Shown one piece after another: positions 53,378 through 64,000 of a stretch of DNA of 64,000 bases. The translations under genes and the position numbers were made by a program. The stretch is taken from assembly GCA_016617855.1 (NCBI GenBank), contig JAECUM010009426.1:1-64000 (forward strand), in the 5' to 3' direction. The notes under the pieces are model-generated. The model saw only the letters and a list, made by a program, of their open reading frames with translations. It ran no database searches and was not told where the DNA came from. This DNA comes from Megalonaias nervosa (taxonomy: Eukaryota; Mollusca; Bivalvia; Unionida; Unionidae). Position 1 is the first letter of the stretch, and each line of letters opens with the position of its first letter.

Positions 53378-54720
53378 TTGAACAAATTTATGGAAGTCTC
53401 TAAAACTGGCGGTAATCTAGCAAAGGATTGTTATGTAAAACGTGTAGCAAAAATACTTGAATCGCTGTTTCGTTTGAATGCATCGTACCGATTTATCAAA
53501 GAAGCTCCAAAGATGTTATATGCGTTTTCAAAGACATATATTCAAAACACACTGATAAATTGATTAACTTAGTAATGATCTTGGAATTAGAACGGAAATA
53601 AACTAGGTCAGGCTTATGATCAGAACAAAATAAAAAAATTATATAATATTGTGCAAGAAAAAAGCGAAGTCTCTGAAGTTGATTAACTTACCCGCTACGT
53701 CTGATGCGTCTGAAACAGCGTCTAAAGCGAGTGAATCGTCTGAATATATTAGTGAATGTTCTAGCTGTAATGGTGCAAAGATATCCAAGAACACATCAAT
53801 TATACAAATGTTTTGGAGTATTAGTAAAACAATGGAATCTTAACTCATCTAGCTTAGGTTATATCTATGAAATGTGGTATAACGACGCAAAAGAGGAGCG
53901 ACGCAAATGCTGGAAACAATTTTCAGAAGCCATTACAAAAGAGCAATGAAGCAAAAACTATTGAGGAAATTTACCAACGCTCCAAGACATTTGATATTAT
54001 TGCATATAACTGTACAAAGTCTGGTCATACTCGAGTTGGCGTGATATTCAGTCATTAGAGTTACCTTGGGCTGATACTAAGTTTGAATTTATCTTATCCG
54101 CATTTGCACAGTAATTTACATTTACGTTTGCAACCTTTAAAATCATACAAGCCTGTTTTTTTAGAAAGCCTGATTTAAAATTTTGAGTCGCGTAATGGAC
54201 TATATAAAGTATTATATCCGTCTAACCTCAATAACAGTGTAGAATTTGATGCAGAGTAGGATATAAAACATCAGCGAGCGTATCCTTACTCAGTCTGGTT
54301 TAAAAATGGAAAAGTTGTGAAAAACTTTATGCGTCCATCGATGTGGATTTTCCAACTTAATAAAATTTACATATATAAAAAGCTTAGTGGCATGGAAACA
54401 CAACAAATAGGAAGGTGTTTGCCTCGGAAAATACGAACTCTGCTGCAGAGCTTGTAACAATGAATATTGTAAAACACCTCTGTTGGTACTACGTACTGCC
54501 CCTAGTGCTCGACCCCGTGGCATCGGAGTCAAATCACGTTGTCTGACATGTGGATCTATTTGTGAATATTATCGCGCGAGACGTCAGAGATTGGCACAGA
54601 CACCCGAAACAAACGATACAGAAATAAACAAAACACATGCAAATAAACAAAATGGGTACAGAAATAAAAGAAATAATAGCCATGATTGAGGCAACTACAG
54701 TTCTGATCCAGGTAGACAAC
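53378..54720 (+). pseudogene. E3 left-end coding remnants (unknown)
   Basis: Broken frames with coding-like composition: KFMEVSKTGGNLAKDCYVKR near 53,390; a Ser/Glu-rich stretch (SDASETASKASESSEYISEC) near 53,710; YEMWYNDAKEERRKCWKQF near 53,880; and a possible zinc site SRCLTCGSICEYYR near 54,535. Position upstream of polymerase suggests either its N-terminal extension or separate early genes. No domain assigned. Confidence 0.4.
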
Positions 54721-54779
54721 AAAAATTAAAACAGGCTATTGACGGACTTCTTAGTTAGAGAAGGCTTTCCCCTTATATA

Positions 54780-57720
54780 AGCAGATCGAGGTACATATCT
54801 CTCCATATCAACCGTTTCGTGGTTCCAGTTACATACCAACAGCAAAGTGGGTTCCACCACTGTAAGTTATAAATATAGAATCGTCCACAACTGATGTTTC
54901 GAATGTGCAATTTTACATCCGACTAGTAGGCACCAAGACCAGTTTCGAAAATACCGGCAGCAACTGGGTGAACTTAATTTTGGTGTTATCGAATTTCTCC
55001 TGCAGGATAACAAGACCACACTAAACATTGAAACACTTAACCCAGGTATCGCTGTTACAGTGTTCACTTGGGATAATTTTTTTTTATAATCCACTTTCAC
55101 TATGCCCATATGGACAACATGAACAAATCCAGATTGATTTGTTCCTGCTGAGTGATATGATTTTGGTTCAGAATCTGTATCGCATTAAGAATGAATAAAG
55201 AATCTTGTCCGGTTGCTTAACTGACACGGCAAGCACGCACATAAGAACTTTCCATGCAGACGTTGCATGCATGTATTTAACATCCAACAACTGCTCACCA
55301 ACCATGATGTTTACTGTGATGGGATTAGTGAAAAACCGCAGCGGACCGTAATGCCAGAACCTGGCAAAACACTGCACTGCAACCAAATGTCCATTATATC
55401 GTCTATACAGACGTAGAATGATTAAACGTTTCAGTGGAAGACGCGAGCGAGTCCAACAACAACCAAACAACACATGTTGCTGAACATGTTCTATGCGGGG
55501 TTTGTTATACAGCAGTTAGGTGTGACGGGCAAACTGAGACACCAATCTTGTATCGTGCCCAGGACGCTAGCGCCCCAGCCACAGATGAAGTGTTTCTTAG
55601 ATCGATTGAAGTTACGGCGTTATTGATTCGAAACAGTTCTATTCACCAGCGGTCATGATTATGACTGGTGATAACATTCGCGAGTTTTCTGCAGCCATTC
55701 ATTGCTGGATCTATGAAGAAGCTTTTAGTTTCACCACTGAATATTTCTGTGACCATTGTCTCATCACTGGCGCCTACAGATGAGCCACATACAACGCATG
55801 CAATCTACAGATGAGAATTTACGCACAAACAAAACAAAATTATATGTAGTTCTTCAAAACCTGGCGGGGTTATGATGACCATTTGATACTGCAAGCTGTA
55901 GACCCGGCGCCAAAATCATCAAAAACTGTGATCTCCATCAACATAGAAAAATACACTACGTTTAGGCTTGGTCAACGCCAGTTCATTGATTCGTTACAGC
56001 TTCTGAAGTCGTCCTTGGCCAAGTTAGTGACCAATCTAGCAGTTGAAAATTTCGCAGTCAATCGCAGATATTGTCCAACCAAATACTGGCCTACTCAAGA
56101 GAAAATGTTTATATCCATAAGATTACATGTGTGACTGGGATAAATTTATTGTAACATTGTTGCCACCGATTGAAGGGCTTATTCGTCGCTGTCACGTGAA
56201 GGCATTTTAGAGGAAGGTTACGTGCACTCAAACAAAGTTTGGTCAGCATTCGAAGGTAAAAACATGGGTGACTATCACGATCTGAATCTGCGCAGGAATG
56301 TGTTGTTACTCGCTGATGTGTTTGAGAAATTTAGTGACACTGCCATGCATTGTACAAGCTCGATCCTGCACATCACTTTTCATCACCTGGTATGGCTTGG
56401 GATGCGTTGTTCAAAACCCAAAATCGAGTTGGAATTGTTCACGGATATATTGACCAGCATCTGTTTATTGTGAAGGGATTTCTATAGGCAGGAATCTAGA
56501 TAAAAAAAGGCAACTTTATGATTAGGCAATGATGCAACCGTTGCTGGTTGGTGGGTTTCACTGTATTGATCTTAGACATGATGACACACACAATCACAGA
56601 AACGACTACAACATCAACAGTGACCACAGATACGTCTTTGAAATTGATCTAGAATAACCCGTGCATTTACATGAGGCATAAAGTGATTATCCTCTGGCAC
56701 CAGAAGCTTTGTCGGTTCCTGTTACGTGGTTGTCATCGTATCTGTGGGCGATCGTGAATGAATCCAGACGTAAATTTATTGAATGCACCAAACTGGTACC
56801 AAGTCTTAGGACCAAACACAATTATGTCCTGCACGTACGAAACCTCTATCTGTATTTGCGATTAGATATTTATGTAACCAAGATTCATCGAGTGCTTGAA
56901 TTCTTTTTTGCCGGCACGCCTCGATGGTGCCATATATACAAATGAATACGGATATGAGAACTAAGGCCACGAATGAGTTTGAGAAAAAGTTCTACAAACG
57001 CACGAACAATGCGGTGTTCGGATAAACCATGGAGAATATGTGCAAAACCAAACCGCGGAGATCTTGTCCGTTTTTAGTGAACAAGGATGATAGCTGACCC
57101 AGCCTTTGAATCTCGGAAGATCTTTGATGGTGGATTTGTTTCTGTTCACATTAAAAAAAACTCGAAACAAAAGCTGACACAACCAATTTATGTTGGTTCA
57201 TCTATGTTCGATCTGTCGAAGCTACTAATGTACCAGTTCTATTATAACAATTTCAAACCGCTTCAACAGGATCGTGTCAAGATGCTTTACACCTACGTTG
57301 ACTCGTTGCTGATGCATATCACAACCAAGGACGTGTACGCGGAAATGGATGAACTATGTTTCATAAATGAATCTGATACCAGCAATTATCCGAAAGAATA
57401 TCCGTTGCTTAGTAACACCAATAAAAGGATGTTGGTAACTTCAATGTCGAAGAGTATGTTGGACTGTGACCTAAAATTTATTCAATGGTGGCTAGACTAC
57501 ACACCTCTGAAAGTAAAACCATAGTGAAAGAGTCACACGCGTAATTGTGCAAAAGGATCTCAAAAACGACATATACGTGGAATGTCAAAATATAAAATGG
57601 TGTCGCATGGGTATTTACCGATGCACTAAAGCGAGTATGTCACCGCGTGATACCAAGCTATAGATACTCCCCAGTGGAATCACCAACTATGCGTTTAGCC
57701 ATCATGCAGTTGTAGATCAA
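54780..57720 (+). pseudogene. polB: E3 protein-primed family B DNA polymerase
   Basis: N-terminal region LNFGVIEFLLQDNKTTLNIE followed by LNPGIAVTVFTWDN (54,970-55,075). Exonuclease start VHYIVYTDVE near 55,390-55,420 and RGYDDHLILQAVDPAPKSS near 55,865. Polymerase part GDYHDLNLRRNVLLLADVFE near 56,270 and KIELELFTDI near 56,430. Motif B region EFEKKFYKRTNNAVFG is followed by a TAA where the Lys of GKT would be (57,023). The motif C region reads LYTYVDSLLM, so the first Asp of DTD is lost. Stops and frameshifts are numerous. Confidence 0.8.
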
Positions 57721-58660
57721 CTTACTGCTTACAGTTCCATATTCGCTGAAACAACTTACAATTCCTTTCTCTCAAGTGCTCGACTGGGAGGCTTGGGTCC
57801 ACCCGGTGATGGCCCCAAACGGTAACGTGTTGGTTTTCTTGCAGTATCAATCTATTCCTAAATCGTAAACACATCGACGGACCATACCAGGTCTGTAATA
57901 CGACGTTTTCCACCATATAACTCTCCAGATACATACAGATATCGAACAAACTTGTTTCCCAGTGATTGGAACAGTGCCTACTGTTAAATTATTTTTGAGT
58001 TAAATGTGAGAATCTTTTATCGAAGCGCATTAGCTTGTTTTAATCCGATCACACGCTTGACGTCATTGTTTAGTGCTGATATGAATAATGGAAGCCGTGT
58101 TACCCATTCGTGAGATCGCCCGAAAGTGTTAGCACTTTGGGTCCAAGGTTGCTCTGCACTCCGAGATCACATTAATAATTCCTGCACGTACTGATGACCG
58201 AATAAGTGTGTGATTAAATCATTTCACAGTAGCTTGTTCAAGATCTGTATTAGCACACAATCTAGCTACAGATCCGAGAAATTCTTGATCAGGATCCACT
58301 CGTAACAATTTTGGTCATGTTAGTGGCCCTCGTGCATCAATGCGTTCGCGTGCAGAATCTTTTCTCGTCGACATTTGGCTTCTTTGTATCTGCTGACAAA
58401 ATCGACAATGGATAACTCTTACTTGAATGTGTGCAATCAACCATTTCGATCACGTACACGATCATGTAGAAGTAACAAGAGATTAGCCTGATGGATTTCA
58501 TTAGGTTTTTGGACATCAAACCAACCACGTGAAATTTGTCTTGGTACAGATAAGTAAATTTGTCACAACACTTGTTTGTCCAACCATGTTCGAGCAATCT
58601 AGTCGGTGACCTTTTCCGGACTTGTTAACTTTTTAACGGCGGCTTCACCTCTCTAATATC
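57650..58660 (-). pseudogene. E3 integrase, KRBA2/gypsy-like type
   Basis: Minus-strand frames include TYLYQDKFHVVGLMSKNL near 58,520, NHTLIRSSVRAGIINVI near 58,190, RSHEWVTRLPLFISALNNDV near 58,080 and, at the C-terminus, VRYLYVSGELYGGKRRITDL, VWSVDVFTI near 57,900. The ALNNxVxRxxGxKxANA and VRYLYxxGELxGGxRRxTDxVWS blocks are a signature of one animal integrase family found in Polintons and in domesticated KRBA2-like proteins. No intact catalytic core could be traced. It is not related closely to the E2 integrase. Confidence 0.7.
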
Positions 58661-58739
58661 CATGCTGGCTGTAGAATATGTTTGATAATGTTCGACTTTT
58701 GTGTCTATTGTTTGTTTATATCAGTATAATTTACTGTTT

Positions 58740-59090
58740 AGTTGTTTGTATATATCAGTATAATTTACTTTTAATGAGTGTACTTTCTTCCACGGGAGGC
58801 CGAGCCTCCGAGTGCAATCTTGGCCTTCATACATCTTTTGATGATCCATCTTACGATTCGTTCTTCAGCACCTTGTCCCGCAATCGCATTCAAGTTCAAC
58901 GTCGGCGCGTTGACGTGAGCGAATATAATTTGATGCCTTATAAGCAAGGTTATGTCGGTGACATTCAGCATCAAGACGACTTACATAATGCTTCACCGGA
59001 CCTTGGTTGGTTGTTAGAATCAAGTCATATATACCGCCGTGTACCAAGTCTACATCAACTGTATCCAGCGTAGGGTTTTTTCTCCGGGAT
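58740..59090 (-). pseudogene. E3 PLA2-like (parvovirus VP1-type) protein
   Basis: The frame 59,047-58,865 has VSRLDAECHRHNLAYKASNY, matching the catalytic helix DAxxxxHDxxY of PLA2 domains, but with Asn instead of Asp after the His. A downstream frame has IVRWIIKRCMKAKIALGG, the usual C-terminal helix of stand-alone Polinton PLA2 proteins. The calcium-loop region upstream is frameshifted. In E3 this is a separate gene, unlike the fusion in E2. Confidence 0.6.
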
Positions 59091-59299
59091 ATTTACTCCA
59101 TGGTGTTCCCGGTAATATTGTTAATGCAGCCGCGATATCACCACCGACTTTTTTGAATTTTTGCGAGTTTGCGTCCGATGGAACTGGAAGTTCCTATGAA
59201 CGTGAATTCCATTAATCGCAGCTCGTTCATTACGTGTTAGAACTCGACTTGGATTTGCAGTACGTGGTTTGGCGCCACATCGTACGTAATATAAAGACA

Positions 59300-60028
59300 T
59301 GAGTGTAGCCTACACTGTATTATTCAGTGGACGCACGAAAAAGGAAATTAATAGATGCTTGAAAAGAACCCATATATTTTACCGTCTTTGACATTTCCGC
59401 GCAAGCAACACTTGATGCATCCAAGCATTGTAATATATTTCCAAACTCACTTCGTTCACTCATCATTAGCTCTGCTGGAACAGGAAAAACTCTTGTTGAA
59501 TATGACTTTACGATGGCTGACGTGGGATCGGTTGTACGTGATCGTACCATTGGCTGATGATCAACCATATTGTGCTGTTTTAAAAGAGTTTCATAAAGCG
59601 TTGAGCGACAAAGAGTCTACGAGAAGCAAAGCTTTCATTAATTTATTTTCCACCACTGATGAAGCACCTACCATTGATGATTTGGATGCAAACGAAAATA
59701 ATTTTGTATTGTACCACGATGTGATGCTTGAGCACCAAGTCAATCCCGTGCAAATATTTTCACGAGGTCGGCACAAAACATGGACGTAATCTATTTGACT
59801 CAACAATACGTACATGTGCATAAAGTGATTCGTGACTATTGTAACATGTTGATGATATTTCGTGGCATTGGCAAGCATGGTCTTGCAAATATTCATTGGA
59901 CTTGGTGTGCCGTCGCCTATTCGTGTGATGAATTTTGTGACATGTTTACGTGGATTACTTATTATCCATATAGTTTTCTCACCACTGATGTGACTGGAAC
60001 TTCCAGTCACGGAGGTAAATTATCGTGA
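59300..60028 (+). pseudogene. E3 genome-packaging ATPase
   Basis: The N-terminal part reads PNSLRSLIISSAGTGKTL with the P-loop SAGTGKT near 59,470; a frameshift at ~59,490 leads into LLNMTLRWLTWDRLYVIVPL, then a long frame to 59,789. The next frame has VIYLTQQYVHVHKVIRDYCN and IGKHGLANIHW, equivalent to the region after Walker B in E2. Overall size (~230 codons) fits the family. Confidence 0.75.
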
Positions 60029-60092
60029 ATAATAAACATGTCTCATGCGTCAATTTAACAGTTATAATAATTATATAAATTACAACTATATA

Positions 60093-60658
60093 TAATGTCT
60101 GCCAGTAATGTCATAGAATAGATAGAGACGCGACGCCGTAAAACTGCTCATGAACACCCGGAACTGATTGGTAATGTTATAGTAGGCCGCAAAAGGTCAA
60201 AGATATGTTATAGTCGCACGAGAAGACCTCACAGCGGGTTTTCAATAAACATTTGCACTGCTGATTAAATCAACATAAGAAATTTGCGGAAATGCTGAGT
60301 ATATTAAGGAGCATCAGTCAAACAAGTGGCAGCGCTAACTGGAACAAAAGAACCTGGCCTAAAACCATAACTAGCTAAACGCAAAAAGGATAGCAAAGAT
60401 GCGACAGAAGCAACTGCAAAGACTATTACTCGCTTCCACATGCGATTGAGGAAGTCAAAAAAGACGGCGTACAAATGTGAGAAGCCTTTTGGCGTACTTG
60501 CAAACGGCAACCGTGTACTTGATAAAGACGTTAGAGAGGCAGTTAAAAGGATACCACAAATGTCAACCGAGTACAAGTCGACGATACAAACACCGCCTCA
60601 ATACTTTAATGAAAAGTCTCACCGGATAATCTTCGCATATCCTTTTTGTTGTTCTTAG
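60093..60658 (+). pseudogene. E3 basic protein (unknown)
   Basis: Starts near ATG 60,093 (MSASNVIE, then a stop). Later frames are Lys/Arg-rich: KEPGLKP, MRLRKSKKTAYKCEKPFGVL and VLDKDVREAVKRIPQMSTEY. Placed between ATPase and capsid gene. A core or minor capsid role is possible by position only. Confidence 0.4.
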
Positions 60659-60689
60659 CTGACCCAGCAACTGGAAAGTATACATAATA

Positions 60690-61860
60690 TAAATGCTATC
60701 AATGACATATAATAAACACATAGACATTGAAGGGCCTAATATAGTATTTAGACAATTTACTGGGGAAGAAACAATGTACCGGTTTTCGCTTGACTAATTT
60801 CTTTTACAAACGTTTAATGCGTTTATGGGCGGAAGACTTGAAGAAGGTGGATCTCTATTGAGAAATTTTATTGCAATGGGCACACCTCAACCAGAAATGC
60901 AATTACAACCACAATAATTACCAAGACAACAAGAAATTTTGCAGCAACAACAAGGTATTTTTTTAAAATTTGCAGCACGTGTATGTTTGTCAAAGATGCA
61001 ACCAATAAGGCAGATCATAGACTGTATACTATTGGAGGATCTCGAAATCATGCTGGAAACGATAACGCAGACGTACAAACAATAATTTTTAACGCCGATG
61101 CTAATTTCAATCTTGGATTTGCACAGCATCGATAACAACTCATTAGTGCTTCACTGAGGTTTTCGTGTGCAATTCCTCTTAGTCATATGTTTGGGTTTTG
61201 TAGATATTTTCGCAAGGTTCTTTTTGGAACTACACACACAGTCACCTTATTTCGTAAGAACAACACCAACGATGCAGTTAGGCGTACAAGAGGTGCTGCT
61301 GGTAAAGTTGAGCTGTCAACATTAACTTTGTGGATGCCTGTGCTTAGCCCCTCACTGACTACAGAATCACGTTTGTTATCGTTTGTGAAGTAGGGATCCA
61401 CGTCAACGCTGTCGTTTCTTTCATATACCACAGACGTACACCCACTGACTGGTATTGTGAGACAAAATTTTCCTCGCAAATAAATACCCTGCATGGTCTT
61501 ACCGCACCAAAACATATGTTCGTGGCGTTTCAAAATGTAAATCAAGATAATAGTAAAGAGCAGAGTAAGATGGTATTTGTCACTTAGGAGTGACTGGAGT
61601 TTTCGTTGCGGTTGAACGGTCATCAGGAACCTTCTGAAGAAATTAGGCTTGATTAAGCAGAAGCAACTCCTCATATTGCACGTGCATATCAAAATTTGTG
61701 GTCGTACATGTACCGGCATCTAAACATCGAAATTTACAAATTTCCACAAAAGACTTTTGTTCATTATACCCGGTCTAGTATTTTTCATTGGAACTCTTGG
61801 AGTTCTTCAGGCAATTCGTTGTTAACATGTATTTTTATGCACATGTAGCTCCCGCTGGTG
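60690..61860 (+). pseudogene. E3 double jelly-roll major capsid protein
   Basis: An N-terminal region is poorly defined, then FNADANFNLGFAQHR near 61,090 and the hallmark block HMFGFCRYFRKVLFGTTHTV at 61,184-61,245, continuing RKNNTNDAVRRTRGAAGKVE, LSTLTLWMPVLSPSLT. After a stop at 61,391 further blocks appear in other frames: APKHMFVAFQNVNQDNSKEQ, LEFSLRLNGHQEPSEEIRLD and HIARAYQNLWSYM. These are the conserved C-terminal jelly-roll blocks of Polinton capsids. Confidence 0.8.
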
Positions 61861-61999
61861 CTAAAATGTTATGTTAAAGAGGTTATGCTGTGACACTTTC
61901 TGAGGAGGACAGTCACTATTTTATTTTACCATACCAGTGTAAACTCGGTTGGATGGTCCCATATACGATTATCTCATTGTTGAATCGTTGCATGCACCA

Positions 62000-62469
62000 A
62001 CCCCGCAAGCACTTTTGATTTTACATTTAACATTTACGGATGTTACTCAGCCCGACTACACGGTGCTGACGTGGACCTAAGCGGATCTGAGTTTACTATT
62101 CGTGTTGTTGTTGGAGCTGATCCAGGTGAGCTTGTAATATTTGAAGATCAAACTGGTAAACTGCAAACGTCTAATGTTGACATTCAAGATATTATTGTCA
62201 AGTTTGAAGGCGCTGTCGCAAAGATGCTGGCTGAGGTCACTGAAAATGGTGTAATCAGAGACAGCGGCGTGTCGGTTGCATTTATCAAGGAGTATGTTGA
62301 TATAGCCAATGGTGGGATGAAACAATACGTACATGAACAGAAAGCAGATGTGCCCACACCACCACGCGAAATAAATTCATTTACAGGATACTTAAAACTG
62401 TTAACCAGCAAAGGAGAGGAAACAACCGATTTTAAAACAGCAACTGGACGAATTGTTTTTGATGATTAA
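62000..62469 (+). CDS. E3 intact frame, ~132-155 codons (unknown function)
   Basis: The frame is open from about 62,000 to TAA 62,469; the first ATG-initiated reading is at 62,071 (MDLSGSEFTIRVVVGADPGE). It continues IVKFEGAVAKMLAEVTENGV and QKADVPTPPREINSFTGYLK. It looks like a beta-rich N-terminus plus helices, with normal codon composition and no lesions, unusual within E3. No family recognised. Position after the capsid gene suggests a structural protein. Confidence 0.6.
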
Positions 62470-62546
62470 ATGGTTTTGATAACCTAAATCTAACATTTTA
62501 ACAGCGAGCGAGTCTGGATAGTACTTATTAATTTTATCGTGTTATT

Positions 62547-63240
62547 ATGGTGGATGGAATCAAGTAACAAAATTTATCAGCCTGGTAATCAAGTAGTAAT
62601 GTTTAACAAACCTGTCACCGGTCTTCCAAACTCTTTCACTTATACGATACAATATTGTTGATAGCTGAAGATGAAATTCAGTTCGAAGCATTTCACTTTT
62701 ATCCGGCCGGCTACGTAACTGTCGTTCGCGTTTGTGTTTAAGATTAGATTTATTGTATACGTGGTGGTTTCCGACCGTGACAATGAATTTGCGAAATTGA
62801 CCACAATTTGGACCAGTTTGCAGTGGATGCTAACATTGACAATAATTTTTTCCTACTTGTCGACGAATCAAAGTGGTGTCAGCAGACCATCGCATACAAT
62901 GAAATATAATCTTGTTAAGACCAAATAGAAATAGACCGTTGGGACCACCCTGAAGCCAGGTTGAAATCATCGCAAAGTGCACGTGAAAATGCGGAATCAT
63001 TGACAGTACCACCAGGTGGAAAAACACTCCAGGATTGTTTCTATAACGGCAAAATGATATTGACCAATGTATCGACTCTGGTTACTTTCACAGTGAATAG
63101 TTTAATCAATATTGACTCAGCTGAGAAAAGAAAGATCTCGACTATTATTCAACAAGAATGCACTTGTTCGGGTAACAGATATTGGGCAAGGACGATAGTT
63201 AGATGCAAAAGTTTTATGCGCAATCGGTGTGTTTTTAAAT
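62547..63240 (+). pseudogene. E3 structural-block remnants (unknown)
   Basis: Broken frames: AEDEIQFEAFHFYPAGYVTV, FFLLVDESKWCQQTIAYNEI, then an open stretch with SLTVPPGGKTLQDCFYNGKM and VNSLINIDSAEKRKISTIIQ. Composition suggests beta structure. Could be a penton-like or fibre protein, but no diagnostic block was found. Confidence 0.4.
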
Positions 63241-63439
63241 GAAAAGGACGCTAGACACCCAGAGCGCACAATGGTCGGAGATTTATGTATTTCCGAGGCA
63301 AGGTTTTCTATAAGTGTATGACAGTTGTGCCAATTAAAAAGGGTAATTGGCTAGAAATGCGTTTGCGTATTGCACCAGGCACGTGATGACTCAGGACAGG
63401 GTCTGCCGGTACTGCACGATATTAATATTAATAGAAGAA

Positions 63440-63990
63440 CGATGATGTACACTCAATGTTACCGAAAAAGTAATAAAAACGGAGCAACAGCTGCAAGATG
63501 AAATAACTAAGAGAACCGCGTTGATCGTGAAATACAAACGTGCGTGTTTGGTCGAAGATGCTATTGGTGGCCTTGCTGCGCCAGCAACAGTTGGTCTTGG
63601 CGTGACTGGAATCGCAACAACAGCAACCATCGAAGGTGCACCAATCGGAATTAAAGTCGAGGTTATTTCGATAGCAGCATGTCTCTGGTGGTGCTAGCAA
63701 ATTAATTTTGATACTATTACATTCACGAATACGTGTCTATTCAGAACTGCTTGCAGCGGCATAAAGCAGTCTCAACACGATTAGTAAACTGCATTCGGTG
63801 GGAATAATTAGCACGGTCGAGTTTGAGAATCTGTTGCTGGAAATGGAAAATCATTGACAACTTTGAGCACAGATAAGAAACCTTTGCGGTTGCGGATTTA
63901 CAGACAATAAAAGTCCAGTAAACAATCTTCACTTTCGTGGATTATTAATTATCCACGTGTTGCACATAATACGTGGCTTGCCAAAATCGG
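63440..63990 (+). pseudogene. E3 right-end hydrophobic protein
   Basis: Frames read TKRTALIVKYKRACLVEDAI, then a Gly/Ala/Thr-rich hydrophobic segment GVTGIATTATIEGAPIGIKV, and after a frameshift HSVGIISTVEFENLLLEM. The order of helix, hydrophobic Gly-rich segment, and FExLLLExE helix matches the E2 gene at 46,773. Function unknown. Confidence 0.5.
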
Positions 63991-64000
63991 CACCAATAAT

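Larger units (their letters stand above)
53378..64000. mobile_element. E3: decayed Polinton of a different lineage, running off the window
   Basis: Polymerase (plus), integrase (minus), PLA2-like (minus), packaging ATPase (plus), capsid protein (plus), and a right-end hydrophobic protein (plus) are recognisable. The sequence is visibly less AT-rich than E1/E2 and shares only protein-level similarity with them. Its integrase is of a different type and PLA2 is not fused to it. The gene order also differs: the capsid block is on the plus strand downstream of the ATPase. Both ends are undefined. Confidence 0.85.

Overview
The window looks like transposon-rich nuclear DNA of an animal, probably a marine invertebrate. 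The evidence is Polinton/Maverick elements of the metazoan type, a Gmr1-like Ty3/gypsy retrotransposon with a SCAN-like gag, AT-rich composition, abundant microsatellites, MITEs, a tRNA-like SINE, and no operons or ribosome binding sites. I found no convincing host protein-coding exon, rRNA gene or CRISPR array. The host phylum cannot be fixed from this sequence.

Layout. (1) 0.5-10.1 kb: a degenerate tandem array of long units (about 1.7-1.9 kb, the third expanded) with nested ~0.13 kb minisatellites; one LTR fragment sits in unit 3. (2) 10.6-13.0 kb: 5' end of a plus-strand gypsy element (G2): LTR, primer binding site, broken gag. (3) 13.0-18.6 kb: a minus-strand gypsy element (G1) with gag, protease, integrase, then reverse transcriptase, so integrase lies upstream of RT as in the Gmr1 clade. 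(4) 18.6-26.4 kb: Polinton E1, inverted relative to E2 and lacking about 7.1 kb of capsid and integrase genes; the G1 LTR cuts it on the left. (5) 26.4-31.05 kb: SINE, small tandem repeats, a homing-endonuclease fragment, (TA)n, a diverged LTR and a MITE. (6) 31,062-48,285: Polinton E2, bounded by long terminal inverted repeats and a TGTGAT/GTGAT target duplication. (7) 48.3-53.3 kb: flank with a hAT-like MITE, microsatellites, a 20-N gap and a suspicious exact duplication across the gap. (8) about 53.4 kb to the window end: Polinton E3, a different and more decayed lineage running off the right edge.

How E2 is built. From the left terminal repeat: a small gene of unknown role and a protein-primed DNA polymerase B (minus); an HNH/NUMOD endonuclease (plus); two conserved unknown genes; then a minus-strand block with a PLA2-integrase fusion, zinc ribbon protein, adenovirus-type protease, small basic protein, pVI-like protein, double jelly-roll major capsid protein, Ala-rich protein, penton-like minor capsid protein, a further unknown gene, a coiled-coil protein and the packaging ATPase. 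A 31-bp gap separates the ATPase start from a plus-strand right arm: a fibre protein with bacteriophage-tail-fibre-like repeats and three further unknown genes. Nearly every gene carries stops or frameshifts, so E2 is a relic that still preserves the full virus-like gene order. E1 and E2 share the unusual genes (HNH, fibre, right-arm unknowns) and carry different inactivating deletions.

The most notable points are: a TATA/initiator/splice-donor module conserved in both E2 terminal repeats, with different transcription-factor-like sites amplified upstream of each copy; the phage-like fibre; the PLA2-integrase fusion; the HNH gene; loss of Walker B from the E2 ATPase; and the gypsy element with copia-like gene order.
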